DNA from: Bradyrhizobium diversitatis | Lineage (GTDB): Bacteria; Pseudomonadota; Alphaproteobacteria; Rhizobiales; Xanthobacteraceae | Reading direction: 5' to 3' | NCBI RefSeq assembly: GCF_016031635.1 | Contig: NZ_JACEGD010000006.1 | Location: 264,109 to 328,108, forward strand | DNA: 64,000 nucleotides | Shown here: positions 8,156 through 17,961 of the stretch, piece after piece | Position numbering within the stretch: position 1 is the first letter of the stretch | Layout of the letters: each line of letters opens with the position of its first letter | Translations under genes and position numbers: made by a program | The notes under the pieces: generated by a model | Told to the model about the DNA's origin: nothing | Databases searched by the model: none | Seen by the model: only the letters and a program-made list of their open reading frames with translations

Positions 8156-9547
8156 TCAGCGGGCTTCATCGCGCAGATGATACCAATGATAGAGCATGCG
8201 CTGACCGAGACGGCGGAATGGCGCGAAGGGATGCGTCGGGAGCGGGGAGGTGAAGATTGGCAGCTCTTGGCCTTTGAATGTTTTGCCCGCGAGCATCTGG
8301 GCCATGCGGCGGCCCGCTTGCGCAGAATAGGACACGCCGTTGCCGCCATAGCCGAGTGCATAGACCAGCTTCTGCTTTGCGTCGGGCCGGAAGATGCGGG
8401 GCATCATGTCATGGCTGACGTCGACCCAGCCCCACCAGGAGTAGTCGATTTCGATCCCTTCGAGCGGCGGGAATTTGCGGTGAAGGCCACCGATCAGGAG
8501 CTGAAGATGGCGGTCGTGGGCCGCGTCCGCGCCGGTGATCGCGCTGCGACTGCCGATCTGGAGACGATTGTCCGGCAGCAGGCGGTAGTAGAAGCGAAGC
8601 GTGCGGGTGTCCGTGATCACCTGCCTGGTGCGGAACCCGGTCGCATCGATCTCGGCCCGTGTCAGCGGCCGTGTCACCAGCGAATTGGAGAGGATCGGCA
8701 TGCAGCGGCCGCCGAGCTCCGGCGTCAGGCCGAGCGATGTGTAGGCGCCGGTCGCGATCCCTACCGCGGCAGCGCGCACCGTCCCGCCCGGCGTGCGCAG
8801 AAGATATGCGCCGTCATGCCGTTCGATCCGCTGCACCGGGCTCGCGGTATGTACGCGCACGCCGAGATCTCGTGCCATGCGCAGGTAGCCGAACGCGAGC
8901 CTGGCCGGATGGACCCCGGTTCCGAGCGGCTCGTGGACCGCGCCGACGGCCTCGGCTTCGTCGACGAAATCACGGCGCAGCTCATCGTGTGACACGACGC
9001 GCGTCGCATAGCCGAACAGCTCGTTGAGGACCTTCGATTCGGCTGCGATCTTGTCGAGGTTGCGCCGGCGATGGGCAATATAGAGGTGTCCGCCGCGCTG
9101 CGGCTCGCAGTCGACCGGGCTCGCGCGAACGAGCTCTTCAAAGGTCTCGAATCCTTCGGTGATCTCGGCGTGCATGCGCCTGGCGGTATCGAGACCCCAG
9201 CGCTTGATCCATTGCGAGCGCGTCAGGCGGCCTGAGGCATTCTGCGCCTGGCCGCCATTCCGGGTACTACAGCCCCAGGCGACGCGATTGGCCTCGAGCA
9301 CGACGGCCTTGATGCCGTATTCGCGCGCAAGGAAGATCGCGCAGGCGAGCCCGGTATAGCCCGAGCCGATGATTGCGACGTCGGCAACCGTGTCGTTCAT
9401 GATCGGGCCGTCGTCCGGCGGAGGTGTGCCGGCCGTGGCGATCCAGTAGGTCGGGGCATATTGCCGATTGCGGCCGGGACCACTGGAAACCAGCGGGTCA
9501 TAGTGCGGATCATAGGCCGCCGCTGGCGGCGCAGCGTGCACGTTCAT
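8156..9547 (-). CDS. FAD-dependent amine oxidoreductase (DAO family, PuuB/OrdL-like)
   Basis: 463-residue flavoprotein. The dinucleotide motif VAIIGSGYTGLACAIFLA lies at about residues 54-71, followed by the ATG motif-like EANRVAWGCSTRNGGQ, which in gamma-glutamylputrescine oxidase and related DAO proteins surrounds the flavin. The C-terminal YALGYGGNGVSYSAQAG block closes the FAD site. The ATG at 9547 overlaps the upstream SnoaL-like gene by 4 nt; the same frame is open much further upstream, but that stretch has no homology and is antisense to the TauE gene. Likely substrates are primary or N-methylated amines, unproven. Confidence 0.9.
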   Translation of the reverse strand: MNVHAAPPAAAYDPHYDPLVSSGPGRNRQYAPTYWIATAGTPPPDDGPIMNDTVADVAIIGSGYTGLACAIFLAREYGIKAVVLEANRVAWGCSTRNGGQAQNASGRLTRSQWIKRWGLDTARRMHAEITEGFETFEELVRASPVDCEPQRGGHLYIAHRRRNLDKIAAESKVLNELFGYATRVVSHDELRRDFVDEAEAVGAVHEPLGTGVHPARLAFGYLRMARDLGVRVHTASPVQRIERHDGAYLLRTPGGTVRAAAVGIATGAYTSLGLTPELGGRCMPILSNSLVTRPLTRAEIDATGFRTRQVITDTRTLRFYYRLLPDNRLQIGSRSAITGADAAHDRHLQLLIGGLHRKFPPLEGIEIDYSWWGWVDVSHDMMPRIFRPDAKQKLVYALGYGGNGVSYSAQAGRRMAQMLAGKTFKGQELPIFTSPLPTHPFAPFRRLGQRMLYHWYHLRDEAR

Positions 9548-9957
9548 CGCGCGTCGCTCCGCTGCGCGGCCGGCTGCGCCGGCCTGTCCTTGCGGAAGGC
9601 GCTCTTGGTGCAGATCCTCTCGCCGCGGAATCCGAAGAGATCGCAGCCCTCGACCTCGATGCGCGCACCGTCCGGCGAGGTGGCGCGAAAAATCCATTCG
9701 GAGACGGCGCGGTCGCCGAACACAGTGTGCCGCGTGCACTCCCAGCTCACATCGGGCATCCCGGTCCAGGTTGCCTCGAAAGCGGCCCGAACCGCGCTCG
9801 CGCCGGCCAGCCGTCGGCCGCAGATGTCGGGACCCGCGGCCGTGTCGAACACGATGTCCTCGGTCATGCACGCCATTACGCCCGCGCCGTCGTGCCGGTT
9901 GAAGGCGGCGAACAGGGTTTCGAGCAGCTCTTGCCTGATGGTATTGATGTTGCGCAT
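9544..9957 (-). CDS. SnoaL-like / NTF2-fold protein
   Basis: 137-residue cone-shaped fold protein of the polyketide-cyclase/ketosteroid-isomerase superfamily. The sequence shows the characteristic ELLETLFAAFNRHDGAGVMACM start, the DIVFDTA strand and GARIEVEGCDLFGFRGERI. Members act as isomerases, dehydratases or ligand-binding accessory proteins. The start is set at ATG 9957 (MRNINT); an upstream ATG at 9978 is possible. It overlaps the FAD oxidoreductase gene by 4 nt, which argues for coupled translation and a shared pathway. Confidence 0.8.
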   Translation of the reverse strand: MRNINTIRQELLETLFAAFNRHDGAGVMACMTEDIVFDTAAGPDICGRRLAGASAVRAAFEATWTGMPDVSWECTRHTVFGDRAVSEWIFRATSPDGARIEVEGCDLFGFRGERICTKSAFRKDRPAQPAAQRSDAR

Positions 9958-10174
9958 GCCGGTATCCTCGCGCGCCAACGCGCGCCGCTACAGCCTGATG
10001 GGAGCATCTGGACATGCCACGCGGTGAGGAGGTGGCCGTAGAACCAGACTGCACGGGCTCTACGGCCAGACTGGCATGGCGAGGCGGAGGCAGCTGGCAC
10101 TTCCGCAGCGAAGTTCCGGCCTGTTGATATCCGGCGATGGCCGCCAATCTCCCCTCTCTCGCCCTGCATCGACG

Positions 10175-10969
10175 ATGACGATGCCAGAGGCCGTGGTCGC
10201 GATCCGCGATATCGCCGCAATGGCGCTCCCGACGCCTGCCGTGATGCTGGCCGCCGCGATGTCGATCCTGGCGGCGGCTCTGGTGCGCGGCTTCACCGGT
10301 TTCGGCTTCGCGCTGACGGCGGTGCCGCTGCTGGGGCTGTTCATGCCGCCGATGCAATCGGTTCCGGTCGCGGTGTGTCTTCAGCTCATCATCGGTCTCG
10401 GCGATCTTCCGCGCGCCTCGCGCGTCTGCCATTGGCCGTCGCTGCGCTGGCTCGTCATCGGCGGCGTGATCGGCTCGCCGCTCGGCGCGCTCATTCTGCG
10501 CGTGGCGTCCGCGCCGGCCGCACGCATCATGATCGCGATGATCACGGCTGGTGCGGTTGTGGCGCTCAATGCCGGCTTCCGCCTCGCGGTGGCTCCATCG
10601 CGCAGCGTCACGGCATTGGTCGGCATGAGCGCGGGCCTGTTCAACGGCCTGGCGGCGATGCCGGGGCCGCCGGTCATCATCTATTACAGCGCTGGTCCCT
10701 TCGGCCGCGTCGCGGCGCGCGCTTCGATGATGGTGTTCTTCCTGGTCTCGTCCATTGCCGCGCTCATCAGCATTGCCATGCTGGGGCTGTTGAATCAGAG
10801 CACGGTGGTGCTGACCGCGCTTGGCGTTCCGGTCATGTTGTTCGGAACCTGGCTCGGCGATCTCGGCTTTCACCGTGGCAGCGACAGGCTGCATCGCCGC
10901 GTATCGATCGCCAGCCTTGCCGTGGTGGCGCTGGGCAGCGCCATCAAGGGCGTGAGCGACCTGTTCTAA
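10175..10969 (+). CDS. TauE/SafE family membrane permease
   Basis: 264-residue integral membrane protein of the sulfite-exporter TauE/SafE (DUF81) type. Eight or so hydrophobic segments are visible, with the family repeats LVRGFTGFGFALTAVPLL in the first half and MSAGLFNGLAAMPGPPVIIYY in the second. Members move sulfur-containing or organic anions out of the cell. The start is taken at ATG 10175; ATG 10181 is equally possible. Its stop codon overlaps the stop of the convergent MocR gene. Confidence 0.88.
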   Translation: MTMPEAVVAIRDIAAMALPTPAVMLAAAMSILAAALVRGFTGFGFALTAVPLLGLFMPPMQSVPVAVCLQLIIGLGDLPRASRVCHWPSLRWLVIGGVIGSPLGALILRVASAPAARIMIAMITAGAVVALNAGFRLAVAPSRSVTALVGMSAGLFNGLAAMPGPPVIIYYSAGPFGRVAARASMMVFFLVSSIAALISIAMLGLLNQSTVVLTALGVPVMLFGTWLGDLGFHRGSDRLHRRVSIASLAVVALGSAIKGVSDLF

Positions 10970-12492
10970 CCCTGTCGCGCGAACACTTCGCCGAGCTTTG
11001 CCATGCCGGCGGCGATCCGGTCGGTCCGGATCGACGAGAAGCCGAGCCGGAAGCAATGCCGTGTCGCGTCGGGGCTCATCGAAAACACGTCGCCGGGCTC
11101 GATCACAACACCTTCGGCGCGCGCGGCCTCCGAGAGCCTTGCGCTGTCGGTTCCGTCAGGGCAGGAGATCCAATAGCTCGTGCTGCCGGATCCGCGGGCC
11201 CAGCGGCATGTCGGCAGCGTCTGTGGCAGCAATTCGTCGACCAGCCTGGCGCGCTCCAGCAGCACGCGGCCGACTTGTTGCAGGTGCGAGCGGTAATGGC
11301 CGAGGCCGATGAACAGCGCGGCGACGCGCTGGTTGTTGAGAGGCGGATGCCGCAGCATCAGCCGCCGCAATGCCCGCAGTTCGCGGACCACTGGCGCCGG
11401 CGCAACGACGTAGCCGAGCCGCAACCCTGGCGCCAGGGCTTTCGAGAGGCTGCCGACGTAGAGGACGGTCTGGTCCTGGTCGAGGCTCATCAGCGGCGGC
11501 AGCGCATCGCCTTCCGGGATCAGCTCGCTTTCATAGTCGTCCTCGATCAGGACGATGTCGCGGTCCCGCGCCGCCCGCAGAATTTCGTCTCGACGCGCAC
11601 GCGACATCGCAGCCGTGGTTGGGCAATGATGACTGGCGGTGACATAGGCAAGCGAGCAGCGCGCAAAGTCGTCGTCGGGCACCAGTCCGTCGTCATCGAC
11701 CCGCAGCGGAACGACGTCCGACGTCATCATGCCGAAGATGTTGCGGGCGTCTGGATATCCCGGGTCTTCCATGCCGATGGTCGTCGTCGGCCGCACGAAC
11801 AGCTTGGCGATCAAATAGAGGGCATGCTGCGCTCCGATCGTGATCATGATCTCGTCGGCGCGCGCGCGAATGCCGCGGCGCGGCAGCACCTGCCGCTGCA
11901 ATTGCTCGATCAGCGCGGGATCGTCACCGTCGATCATGTCGCGCGCCCAGTTGTTGATCTCGGGCACGCTGAGCGCGGCGCGCGCGCTCTCGCGCCAATC
12001 GTTGGTAGGAAACAGACTCGGGTCGAACTGGCCGAAGATAAAGGGGTAGGGGTAGGTCTGCCAGTCGAGCGGCTTGACGATGTTGCGGAACGCCGAAGGC
12101 TGGAGCGCGAAGCGCTCGGTCCAGCGCCGGCTGTAAGCCTCGGTCGCAGGCAGTTTGGCCTCGCCAATCTGCTTGGGCAGGCCGGCGACGAAATAGCCGC
12201 TGCGTTCGCGCGAGACCAGGAAGTTCTGGTCGACGAGCTGCTCATAGGCGATGACGATGGTATTGCGCGAGACCTTGAGGAGCGCGGCAAGATCTCGGCT
12301 GGACGGCATGCGCACGCCGAGAGGCAGCCGGCCGTCCTCGATGGCCGTTACGATCATCCGGCGGATCTGGAGCTGCAGGAAACTGCCGCCCCGATCCAGG
12401 CCCTGGAACAGCGATCCCCAGAACAGGACATCGTTTGGTGGGGCGGCGGGTGCCGTTGCTTCGGATTGCCGCAGGAGTACAAATTTTCCCAT
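10966..12492 (-). CDS. MocR-type PLP-dependent transcriptional regulator
   Basis: 508-residue fusion of a GntR winged helix (about residues 35-105; LPLGVRMPSSRDLAALLKVSRNTI) to a fold-type I aminotransferase domain. The PLP lysine lies in LYVGSLSKALAPGLRLGYV and the aspartate in IEDDYESE. In this family the aminotransferase part is a PLP sensor, not usually an enzyme. The start is placed at ATG 12492 (MGKFVLL); a longer frame to 12591 is open but poor. It is divergent from the amidohydrolase gene across 175 nt and so may regulate the rightward amidohydrolase/CobW/ABC operon. Confidence 0.92.
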   Translation of the reverse strand: MGKFVLLRQSEATAPAAPPNDVLFWGSLFQGLDRGGSFLQLQIRRMIVTAIEDGRLPLGVRMPSSRDLAALLKVSRNTIVIAYEQLVDQNFLVSRERSGYFVAGLPKQIGEAKLPATEAYSRRWTERFALQPSAFRNIVKPLDWQTYPYPFIFGQFDPSLFPTNDWRESARAALSVPEINNWARDMIDGDDPALIEQLQRQVLPRRGIRARADEIMITIGAQHALYLIAKLFVRPTTTIGMEDPGYPDARNIFGMMTSDVVPLRVDDDGLVPDDDFARCSLAYVTASHHCPTTAAMSRARRDEILRAARDRDIVLIEDDYESELIPEGDALPPLMSLDQDQTVLYVGSLSKALAPGLRLGYVVAPAPVVRELRALRRLMLRHPPLNNQRVAALFIGLGHYRSHLQQVGRVLLERARLVDELLPQTLPTCRWARGSGSTSYWISCPDGTDSARLSEAARAEGVVIEPGDVFSMSPDATRHCFRLGFSSIRTDRIAAGMAKLGEVFARQG

Positions 12493-12667
12493 CGGGGCTT
12501 GTCCAGGGTGGTCGCGTAAACACAAAAAGCAAAGCAAAAACCGCGCCATACCGGCGAAAATGGCGCGCTGCCGTGCATGGGCTGGCTCCATTTGTGCATG
12601 GCATCTGGCGCTGGTCTAAGCCCACGCGAGATCCCAGGGTCGATAGCGTGACATCTGGGAGTTCAAT

Positions 12668-14311
12668 GTGAGCGCGGAGACGGTCGCATACTCAGCCCGC
12701 AAGATCGTGACGATGAATCCGTCGCGACCGCTCGCGACCCATGTCGCGGTGCGCGATGGCCGCATCGTTGCGGTCGGCAATGCTGCGGAGATTGCACCAT
12801 TCGCCGGCGGAGCGATCGACGACCGCTTCCGCGACAAGGTGCTGCTGCCCGGGTTCGTCGAGGGCCACAGCCACATCATGGAGGGCATGATGTGGTCGCT
12901 GCCCTATGTCGGGGCGTTTGATCGTCGCTCGCCGGAAGGCAAGGTCGTATCGGGCGTACGTGACATCGACGCGATAGTCGCCCGGCTGCAGGAGGCCGAA
13001 TCCAGAATCGGCGATCCCGACGCAACGCTGTTCGCCTGGGGCTTCGATCCGCTGCATATCGGCGGACGCATGCTGACCCGGCGGGATCTCGATCGCGTCT
13101 CGACCACGCGGCCGATCATGGTGATCCATGCGAGCTTCCATATCAGCAACGTCAACACGCTGGTGCTGGAGCGCGCCGAATTGTTGCACGCGATCGAGAT
13201 TTCCGGCGTTGTCGCCGGCGAGGACGGTCTAGCCAGCGGAGAGCTGCAGGGTATCGCCGCTCGGTTTCGCGTCTTCCGCGTGCTCGGCAATCCGTTGTCC
13301 TCCGCCATTACGATGCACGACGTCGATCGCTATGCCGCGTCCGCCTGCGTGCAGGGCGTGACCACGATCACCGATCTGCACAATGATCTCACGGATCCGA
13401 CGATCGAGCTCTACGCGGCGGCCACCCATTCGCCCGAGTTTGGTGTGCGGTTGGTGCCTGCATTGGCATCGGCCTCGCATACGCCCGAGCAGGCGATCTC
13501 GAAGATCGCGACATTACGGGAGAACGGCAACGACCGCCTGCACTACGGTATCGTCAAGCTGGTCGTGGACGGCTCAATCCAGGGCTTCACCGCCCGACTA
13601 CGATGGCCCGGCTATCACAACGGTGCCCCCAACGGACTTTGGTACATCGCGCCCGAGGATCTGCCACGGCTGGTCGACCTCTATCACAAGGCGGGCATTC
13701 AGCTTCACATCCACACCAATGGAGATGAGGCCACGGAGCTGGCGCTCGATGCCATCGAGAAGGCGCTGGCTGCGACGCCCCGCGCGGATCACCGCCACAC
13801 CCTGCAGCATTGCCAGATGGCAGATGCCGCGCAGTTCCGGCGCATGAAGGCGCTCGGCGTCTGCGTCAATCTTTTCGCCAACCACCTGTTCTACTGGGGT
13901 GACTCCCACCACGATCTGACAATGGGGCCGGAGCGCGCCGGGAGACTGGATGCGACCGGTACCGCTCTGCGCAGCGGCGTTCCGTTCGCGATCCACTCGG
14001 ATGCACCGGTCACGCCGCTTTCGCCGCTGTTTACCGCCTGGTGCGCGGTCAATCGGGTCTCGTCGTCAGGCCGCAAGCTCGGGACCGAGACGGAAGCTCT
14101 CGGCGTCGAGCAGGCCCTCGCTGCGATCACGATCGGCGCCGCCTACACACTGAAGCTTGATCACCTGATCGGCAGCATCGAGTGCGGCAAATTTGCGGAC
14201 TTCGCCGTCCTGGATGACGATCCGCTCGCGGTCGCTCCCGCCGGGCTGAAGGACGTGCCCGTGTGGGGCACGGTCGTCGGCGGCCATGTCAGGAAAGCTC
14301 CGCGCGCATGA
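12668..14311 (+). CDS. Amidohydrolase family metal-dependent hydrolase (YtcJ/exoenzyme-regulatory type)
   Basis: 547-residue TIM-barrel hydrolase with the small beta-sandwich at both ends. The first metal histidines are in LLPGFVEGHSHI (about residues 58-69). The carboxylated-lysine region is KLVVDGSIQGFTARL, further ligands lie in QLHIHTNGDEA and HTLQHCQMAD, and the final Asp is in VPFAIHSDAPVTPLSPL. It starts at GTG 12668. Substrates of this branch are varied and usually unknown. The ATGA overlap with the CobW-like GTPase and the following peptide importer suggest it hydrolyses an imported amide-type compound. Confidence 0.9.
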   Translation: MSAETVAYSARKIVTMNPSRPLATHVAVRDGRIVAVGNAAEIAPFAGGAIDDRFRDKVLLPGFVEGHSHIMEGMMWSLPYVGAFDRRSPEGKVVSGVRDIDAIVARLQEAESRIGDPDATLFAWGFDPLHIGGRMLTRRDLDRVSTTRPIMVIHASFHISNVNTLVLERAELLHAIEISGVVAGEDGLASGELQGIAARFRVFRVLGNPLSSAITMHDVDRYAASACVQGVTTITDLHNDLTDPTIELYAAATHSPEFGVRLVPALASASHTPEQAISKIATLRENGNDRLHYGIVKLVVDGSIQGFTARLRWPGYHNGAPNGLWYIAPEDLPRLVDLYHKAGIQLHIHTNGDEATELALDAIEKALAATPRADHRHTLQHCQMADAAQFRRMKALGVCVNLFANHLFYWGDSHHDLTMGPERAGRLDATGTALRSGVPFAIHSDAPVTPLSPLFTAWCAVNRVSSSGRKLGTETEALGVEQALAAITIGAAYTLKLDHLIGSIECGKFADFAVLDDDPLAVAPAGLKDVPVWGTVVGGHVRKAPRA

Positions 14312-15255
14312 TCCGGTCCGCGCCCATCCCGGTCACGGTGATTGGAGGCTTTCTCGGCGCCGGCAAGACGACGCTGCTCAATCGGCTGCTGGCGAACGGT
14401 CGTTCGCGTTGCGCGGTGCTGGTGAACGATTTCGGCGAGATCAATATCGATGCGGCCCTCATCGAGAGCCACGACGGCACCACGATGTCGCTGACCAATG
14501 GTTGCGTCTGCTGCAGCATCGGTTCAGGCTTTCTGGAAACGCTCGGCGGCCTGCTTGACGAAAGCGGGCGTTTCGAGCGCATCGTGATCGAGGCGAGTGG
14601 GGTCGGCGATCCCTGGCGCATCGCCGAGATCGCGCTGGTCGAGCCGGCGCTGCGGCTCGATGGCGTGGTCGTGCTCGCCGATGCAAGCCGGATCGCGGCC
14701 CTGATCAAGGATCGCCAGGTCGGCGAGACGGTCCGCAACCAGTTCACAAAGTGCGATGTGGCGCTGCTCAGCAAGCGCGATCTGGTAACCGATAAGCAGA
14801 TGGAGGCGGCGCGCAGTGCGATCCGCGCGGTGCGACAGGACATCCAGATCGAGATCCTCCCGGATGGGGTGCAGGACACCGTTGTGTTCGGCCGACGCGA
14901 GGCGCCGCGGTTTCGCGCCGTTTCCGTCGATGGGGACGTCGATCACGAAGGCGAGTTCAGGCGCTGGACCTATCGGCGCGCCGGCAGCTTCGACCGCGAT
15001 CTGTTGGCCGCGGCGGTGAACGCGTTGCCGCCGCAACTGCTGCGATTGAAGGGTGTCTGCCGGATCGGCGACCAAGCACGGCCGCAGGTGTTCCAGATGG
15101 TGTCGCGGACCTGGTCGCTGGCGCAGCCCGAGCGCGACGCCGGGCAGGGCGCGGACGCGATCGTGCTGGTGGGCGTCGGGACCGTTGATCTCCCGGCAGA
15201 TCATGAACTGGACGCCATTCTCGATCGTGCACTGGCCGTATCGGCCGCTGCATGA
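14308..15255 (+). CDS. CobW/COG0523 family GTPase, putative metallochaperone
   Basis: 315-residue G3E-family GTPase. GGFLGAGKTTLLNRLL is the P-loop (about residues 12-27), NGCVCCSIGSGF carries the conserved CxCC metal-binding motif, IVIEASGVGDP is the Walker B/switch region and LLSKRDLV stands in for the NKxD base motif. A CobW C-terminal domain follows. Such proteins load Zn, Co or other metals into client enzymes. It overlaps the amidohydrolase gene by 4 nt, so that metalloenzyme is its most economical client. The frame is open to 14263, but ATG 14308 fits the overlap. Confidence 0.9.
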   Translation: MIRSAPIPVTVIGGFLGAGKTTLLNRLLANGRSRCAVLVNDFGEINIDAALIESHDGTTMSLTNGCVCCSIGSGFLETLGGLLDESGRFERIVIEASGVGDPWRIAEIALVEPALRLDGVVVLADASRIAALIKDRQVGETVRNQFTKCDVALLSKRDLVTDKQMEAARSAIRAVRQDIQIEILPDGVQDTVVFGRREAPRFRAVSVDGDVDHEGEFRRWTYRRAGSFDRDLLAAAVNALPPQLLRLKGVCRIGDQARPQVFQMVSRTWSLAQPERDAGQGADAIVLVGVGTVDLPADHELDAILDRALAVSAAA

Positions 15256-15325
15256 CGACGAACGGATATCGATCGATGCACGACCTCGACTTGCCGACGA
15301 TCAAATCGAACAGGGGGATAGAGCC

Positions 15326-16921
15326 ATGTTGATCAGACGGACATTCGTACTGGGAGCCCTTGGTCTCGTTGCGGCCGCCGCTGCGTCACCTGCTGCGCGA
15401 GCCCAAGCGGCGGGCAGCAATACCCTCGTTGTGGCCACCACCCAGGTGCCACGCCACTTCAACGGCGCGGTGCAGTCGGGCATGGCGACGGCCATGCCGA
15501 CGGCACAGATCTTCGCGAGCCCGCTGCGCTATGACGAGAACTGGAAGCCGCAGCCCTATCTGGCCCAGTCCTGGGAGGTCGCGCCCGACGGGCTGTCGGT
15601 GACCCTGCATCTCGTCAAGAATGCCGTGTTCCACGACGGCAAACCCGTGACATCGGAGGATGTCGCCTTCTCGATCATGGCGATCAAGGCCAACCATCCG
15701 TTCCAGACCATGCTGGCGGCGGTGGAAAAGGTCGATACGCCGGATCCGGCAACAGCGATCATTCGGCTGTCACACCCCAGCCCCTCGCTGCTGCTGGCGA
15801 TGTCCCCGGCGCTGATGCCGATCCTGCCGAAACACATCTACGGTGACGGTCAGGATCTGAAGACGCATCCTGCCAATCTCAAGCCGATCGGCTCCGGGCC
15901 CTTCAAGCTGATCGAATACAAGCAGGGCGAATACTACACGCTGGAGAAGTTCGACAAGTTCTTCATGCCCGGCCGCCCCAAGCTCGACAAGATCGTGGTT
16001 CGGCTGGTTTCGGATGGGAATGCCGCCCTGGTCTCGATGGAGCGGGGCGACGTCCAGGCCCTGTCGTTCGTCGCAGGCGTTCGCGATATCGACCGCCTGC
16101 AGAAGGCGCCGAACATCGTCGTGACCGACAAGGGCTTTGCCGGTATCGGTCCGCTCAACTGGCTCGCCTTCAACACCAGGAAGAAGCCGCTCGACGACGT
16201 CCGCGTTCGTCAGGCTATCGCGTACGCGGCCAATCGCGACTTCATCGTCTCCAAACTGATGGGCGGCAAGGCTGCTCCCGCATTCGGGCCGATCGCGCCG
16301 GATTCACCGCTCGCCGAGGCGAACGTCGAGCCCTACAAGGTCGACTATGCCAAGTCGGCGGCGCTGCTGGACTCCGCGGGCTATCCGAAGGGGGCCGATG
16401 GTTCGCGCTTCGCACTCACCATCGACTATATTCCCGGCGGCGACGAGCAGCAGCGCAACGTTGCCGAATATCTCCGCTCGCAGATGAAGCGGGTCGGCAT
16501 CAATCTCGAGGTGCGGGCGGCGCCCGACTTTCCGACCTGGGCGCAGCGCGTTTCGAACTTCGATTTCGATCTGACCATGGACACCGTCTACAACTGGGGC
16601 GATCCCGTCATCGGGGTCAACCGGACCTATCTGTCTTCCAACATCCGCAAGGGCATCATCTGGTCCAACACCCAGCAATACAGCAATCCAAAGGTCGATG
16701 AACTGCTGCAGGCGGCAGCAGTGGAGACCTCGCCGGAGAAGCGAAAGGCGCTCTATTCCGAGTTCCAGAAGATCGTGGTTCAGGATGCGCCGATCTACTA
16801 CATCAACGTGTCGCCATACTACAACGCGTTCAGCAAGGGGCTCGGCGGCCTTCCCACCACGATCTGGGGCATGATGTCTCCGCTGGACGAGATGTATTGG
16901 GAGACCCCGCCCAAGACTTGA
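15326..16921 (+). CDS. ABC transporter substrate-binding protein, peptide/nickel family 5
   Basis: 531-residue periplasmic binding protein of the DppA/OppA/NikA family. The N-terminus has two arginines, then a hydrophobic signal peptide ending near AAARAQA, which could be Sec or Tat as RRTF is present. Family hallmarks are GLSVTLHLVKNAVFHDGKPVTSEDV, the internal PIGSGPFKL block and LDDVRVRQAIAYAANRD. The start ATG 15326 follows GATAGAG. It is the first gene of a complete importer operon and 70 nt after the CobW gene. Confidence 0.93.
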   Translation: MLIRRTFVLGALGLVAAAAASPAARAQAAGSNTLVVATTQVPRHFNGAVQSGMATAMPTAQIFASPLRYDENWKPQPYLAQSWEVAPDGLSVTLHLVKNAVFHDGKPVTSEDVAFSIMAIKANHPFQTMLAAVEKVDTPDPATAIIRLSHPSPSLLLAMSPALMPILPKHIYGDGQDLKTHPANLKPIGSGPFKLIEYKQGEYYTLEKFDKFFMPGRPKLDKIVVRLVSDGNAALVSMERGDVQALSFVAGVRDIDRLQKAPNIVVTDKGFAGIGPLNWLAFNTRKKPLDDVRVRQAIAYAANRDFIVSKLMGGKAAPAFGPIAPDSPLAEANVEPYKVDYAKSAALLDSAGYPKGADGSRFALTIDYIPGGDEQQRNVAEYLRSQMKRVGINLEVRAAPDFPTWAQRVSNFDFDLTMDTVYNWGDPVIGVNRTYLSSNIRKGIIWSNTQQYSNPKVDELLQAAAVETSPEKRKALYSEFQKIVVQDAPIYYINVSPYYNAFSKGLGGLPTTIWGMMSPLDEMYWETPPKT

Positions 16922-16980
16922 CGAAGACCTGATGACGCCACCGCGACCACGGTCGAGACTGCGAGGAGCCCTCCGACATC

Positions 16981-17961
16981 ATGGCTTTGGCCATTCATCT
17001 GACAAGGCAGATTGCCAACGCCGCCGCGCTGCTGCTGGCGGTGCTGGTCCTGAACTTCTGCCTGATCCACCTTGCGCCCGGCGATCCCGTTCAGGTGATC
17101 GCCGGTGAGATGGGGGGCGCCTCGGCTGACGTCATCGCGGCGCTCAGGACCAAATACGGGCTCGACCACAGCCTGATGGAGCAGCTTGCGATCTATCTTC
17201 GCAACGTCGTGACGGGCGACTTCGGCTACTCCTACTATTTCAACGAGCCGGTGCTCGGCTTGGTTCTGCAGCGGCTGCCCGCGACGCTCTATCTTACGTC
17301 CTGTGCGCTGGTCAGTGCGCTCGTGGTCGGCACCTTCCTCGGTGTCGTCAGCGCACGTCGTCCGAATGGTCTGTTCAGCCACACCGTGACCGTGTTCTCC
17401 CTGGCCGGCTATGCCGCGCCGATCTTCTGGACCGGATTGATGTTGCTGCTCCTGTTCGGATCGGTGTGGCCGATCCTGCCGGTCGTCGGCATGTCCGATG
17501 TCGTGCATCGCAAGCAGGGCCTGAACTATGTGCTCGATGTCGCGCAGCATCTCCTGCTGCCGTCGCTGACATTGGCACTGGTCTTCATCGCCCAATACAG
17601 TCGGCTCGCGCGGGTCAACATGATCGACGCGCTGTCGGCCGACTACGTCCGGACCGCGCGGGCCAAGGGCCTGCCGGAGTGGGTCGTGATCGGCAAGCAT
17701 GCGCTGCGCAACACGCTGATCCCGACCGTCACAGTCGCCGGCCACCAGTTCGGCAATCTGTTTGCCGGCGCGGTGCTGGTCGAGACGGTGTTCAGCTGGC
17801 CCGGCATGGGCCGGCTGGTGTTCGATTCGATCCTGCGCCGCGACTATCCGACCCTGATGGCCGTGCTGTTCTTCTCTGCATTGATGGTCATGGCCGCAAA
17901 CTTCCTGACTGACATTGTTTACCGGCTGATCGACCCGCGCATCCGGATGGGGCAACGATGA
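16981..17961 (+). CDS. ABC transporter permease, DppB type
   Basis: 326-residue inner-membrane permease. It begins with a transmembrane helix, then the family block LAPGDPVQVIAGEMGG, a periplasmic segment, and the EAA-loop region YVRTARAKGLPEWVVIGKHALRNTLIP that contacts the ATPases. Six transmembrane segments can be counted, as expected. It overlaps the next permease gene by 4 nt. Confidence 0.93.
   Translation: MALAIHLTRQIANAAALLLAVLVLNFCLIHLAPGDPVQVIAGEMGGASADVIAALRTKYGLDHSLMEQLAIYLRNVVTGDFGYSYYFNEPVLGLVLQRLPATLYLTSCALVSALVVGTFLGVVSARRPNGLFSHTVTVFSLAGYAAPIFWTGLMLLLLFGSVWPILPVVGMSDVVHRKQGLNYVLDVAQHLLLPSLTLALVFIAQYSRLARVNMIDALSADYVRTARAKGLPEWVVIGKHALRNTLIPTVTVAGHQFGNLFAGAVLVETVFSWPGMGRLVFDSILRRDYPTLMAVLFFSALMVMAANFLTDIVYRLIDPRIRMGQR

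Noticed and set aside
9548..11056. Long upstream extension of the FAD oxidoreductase frame
   Set aside because: The extension is antisense to the TauE gene and overlaps the SnoaL-like gene; the 4-nt ATGA overlap at 9544-9547 gives a better start.
10375..12519. 714-codon plus-strand open frame
   Set aside because: Shadow of the TauE and MocR genes; composition is His/Arg/Gln rich without domains.
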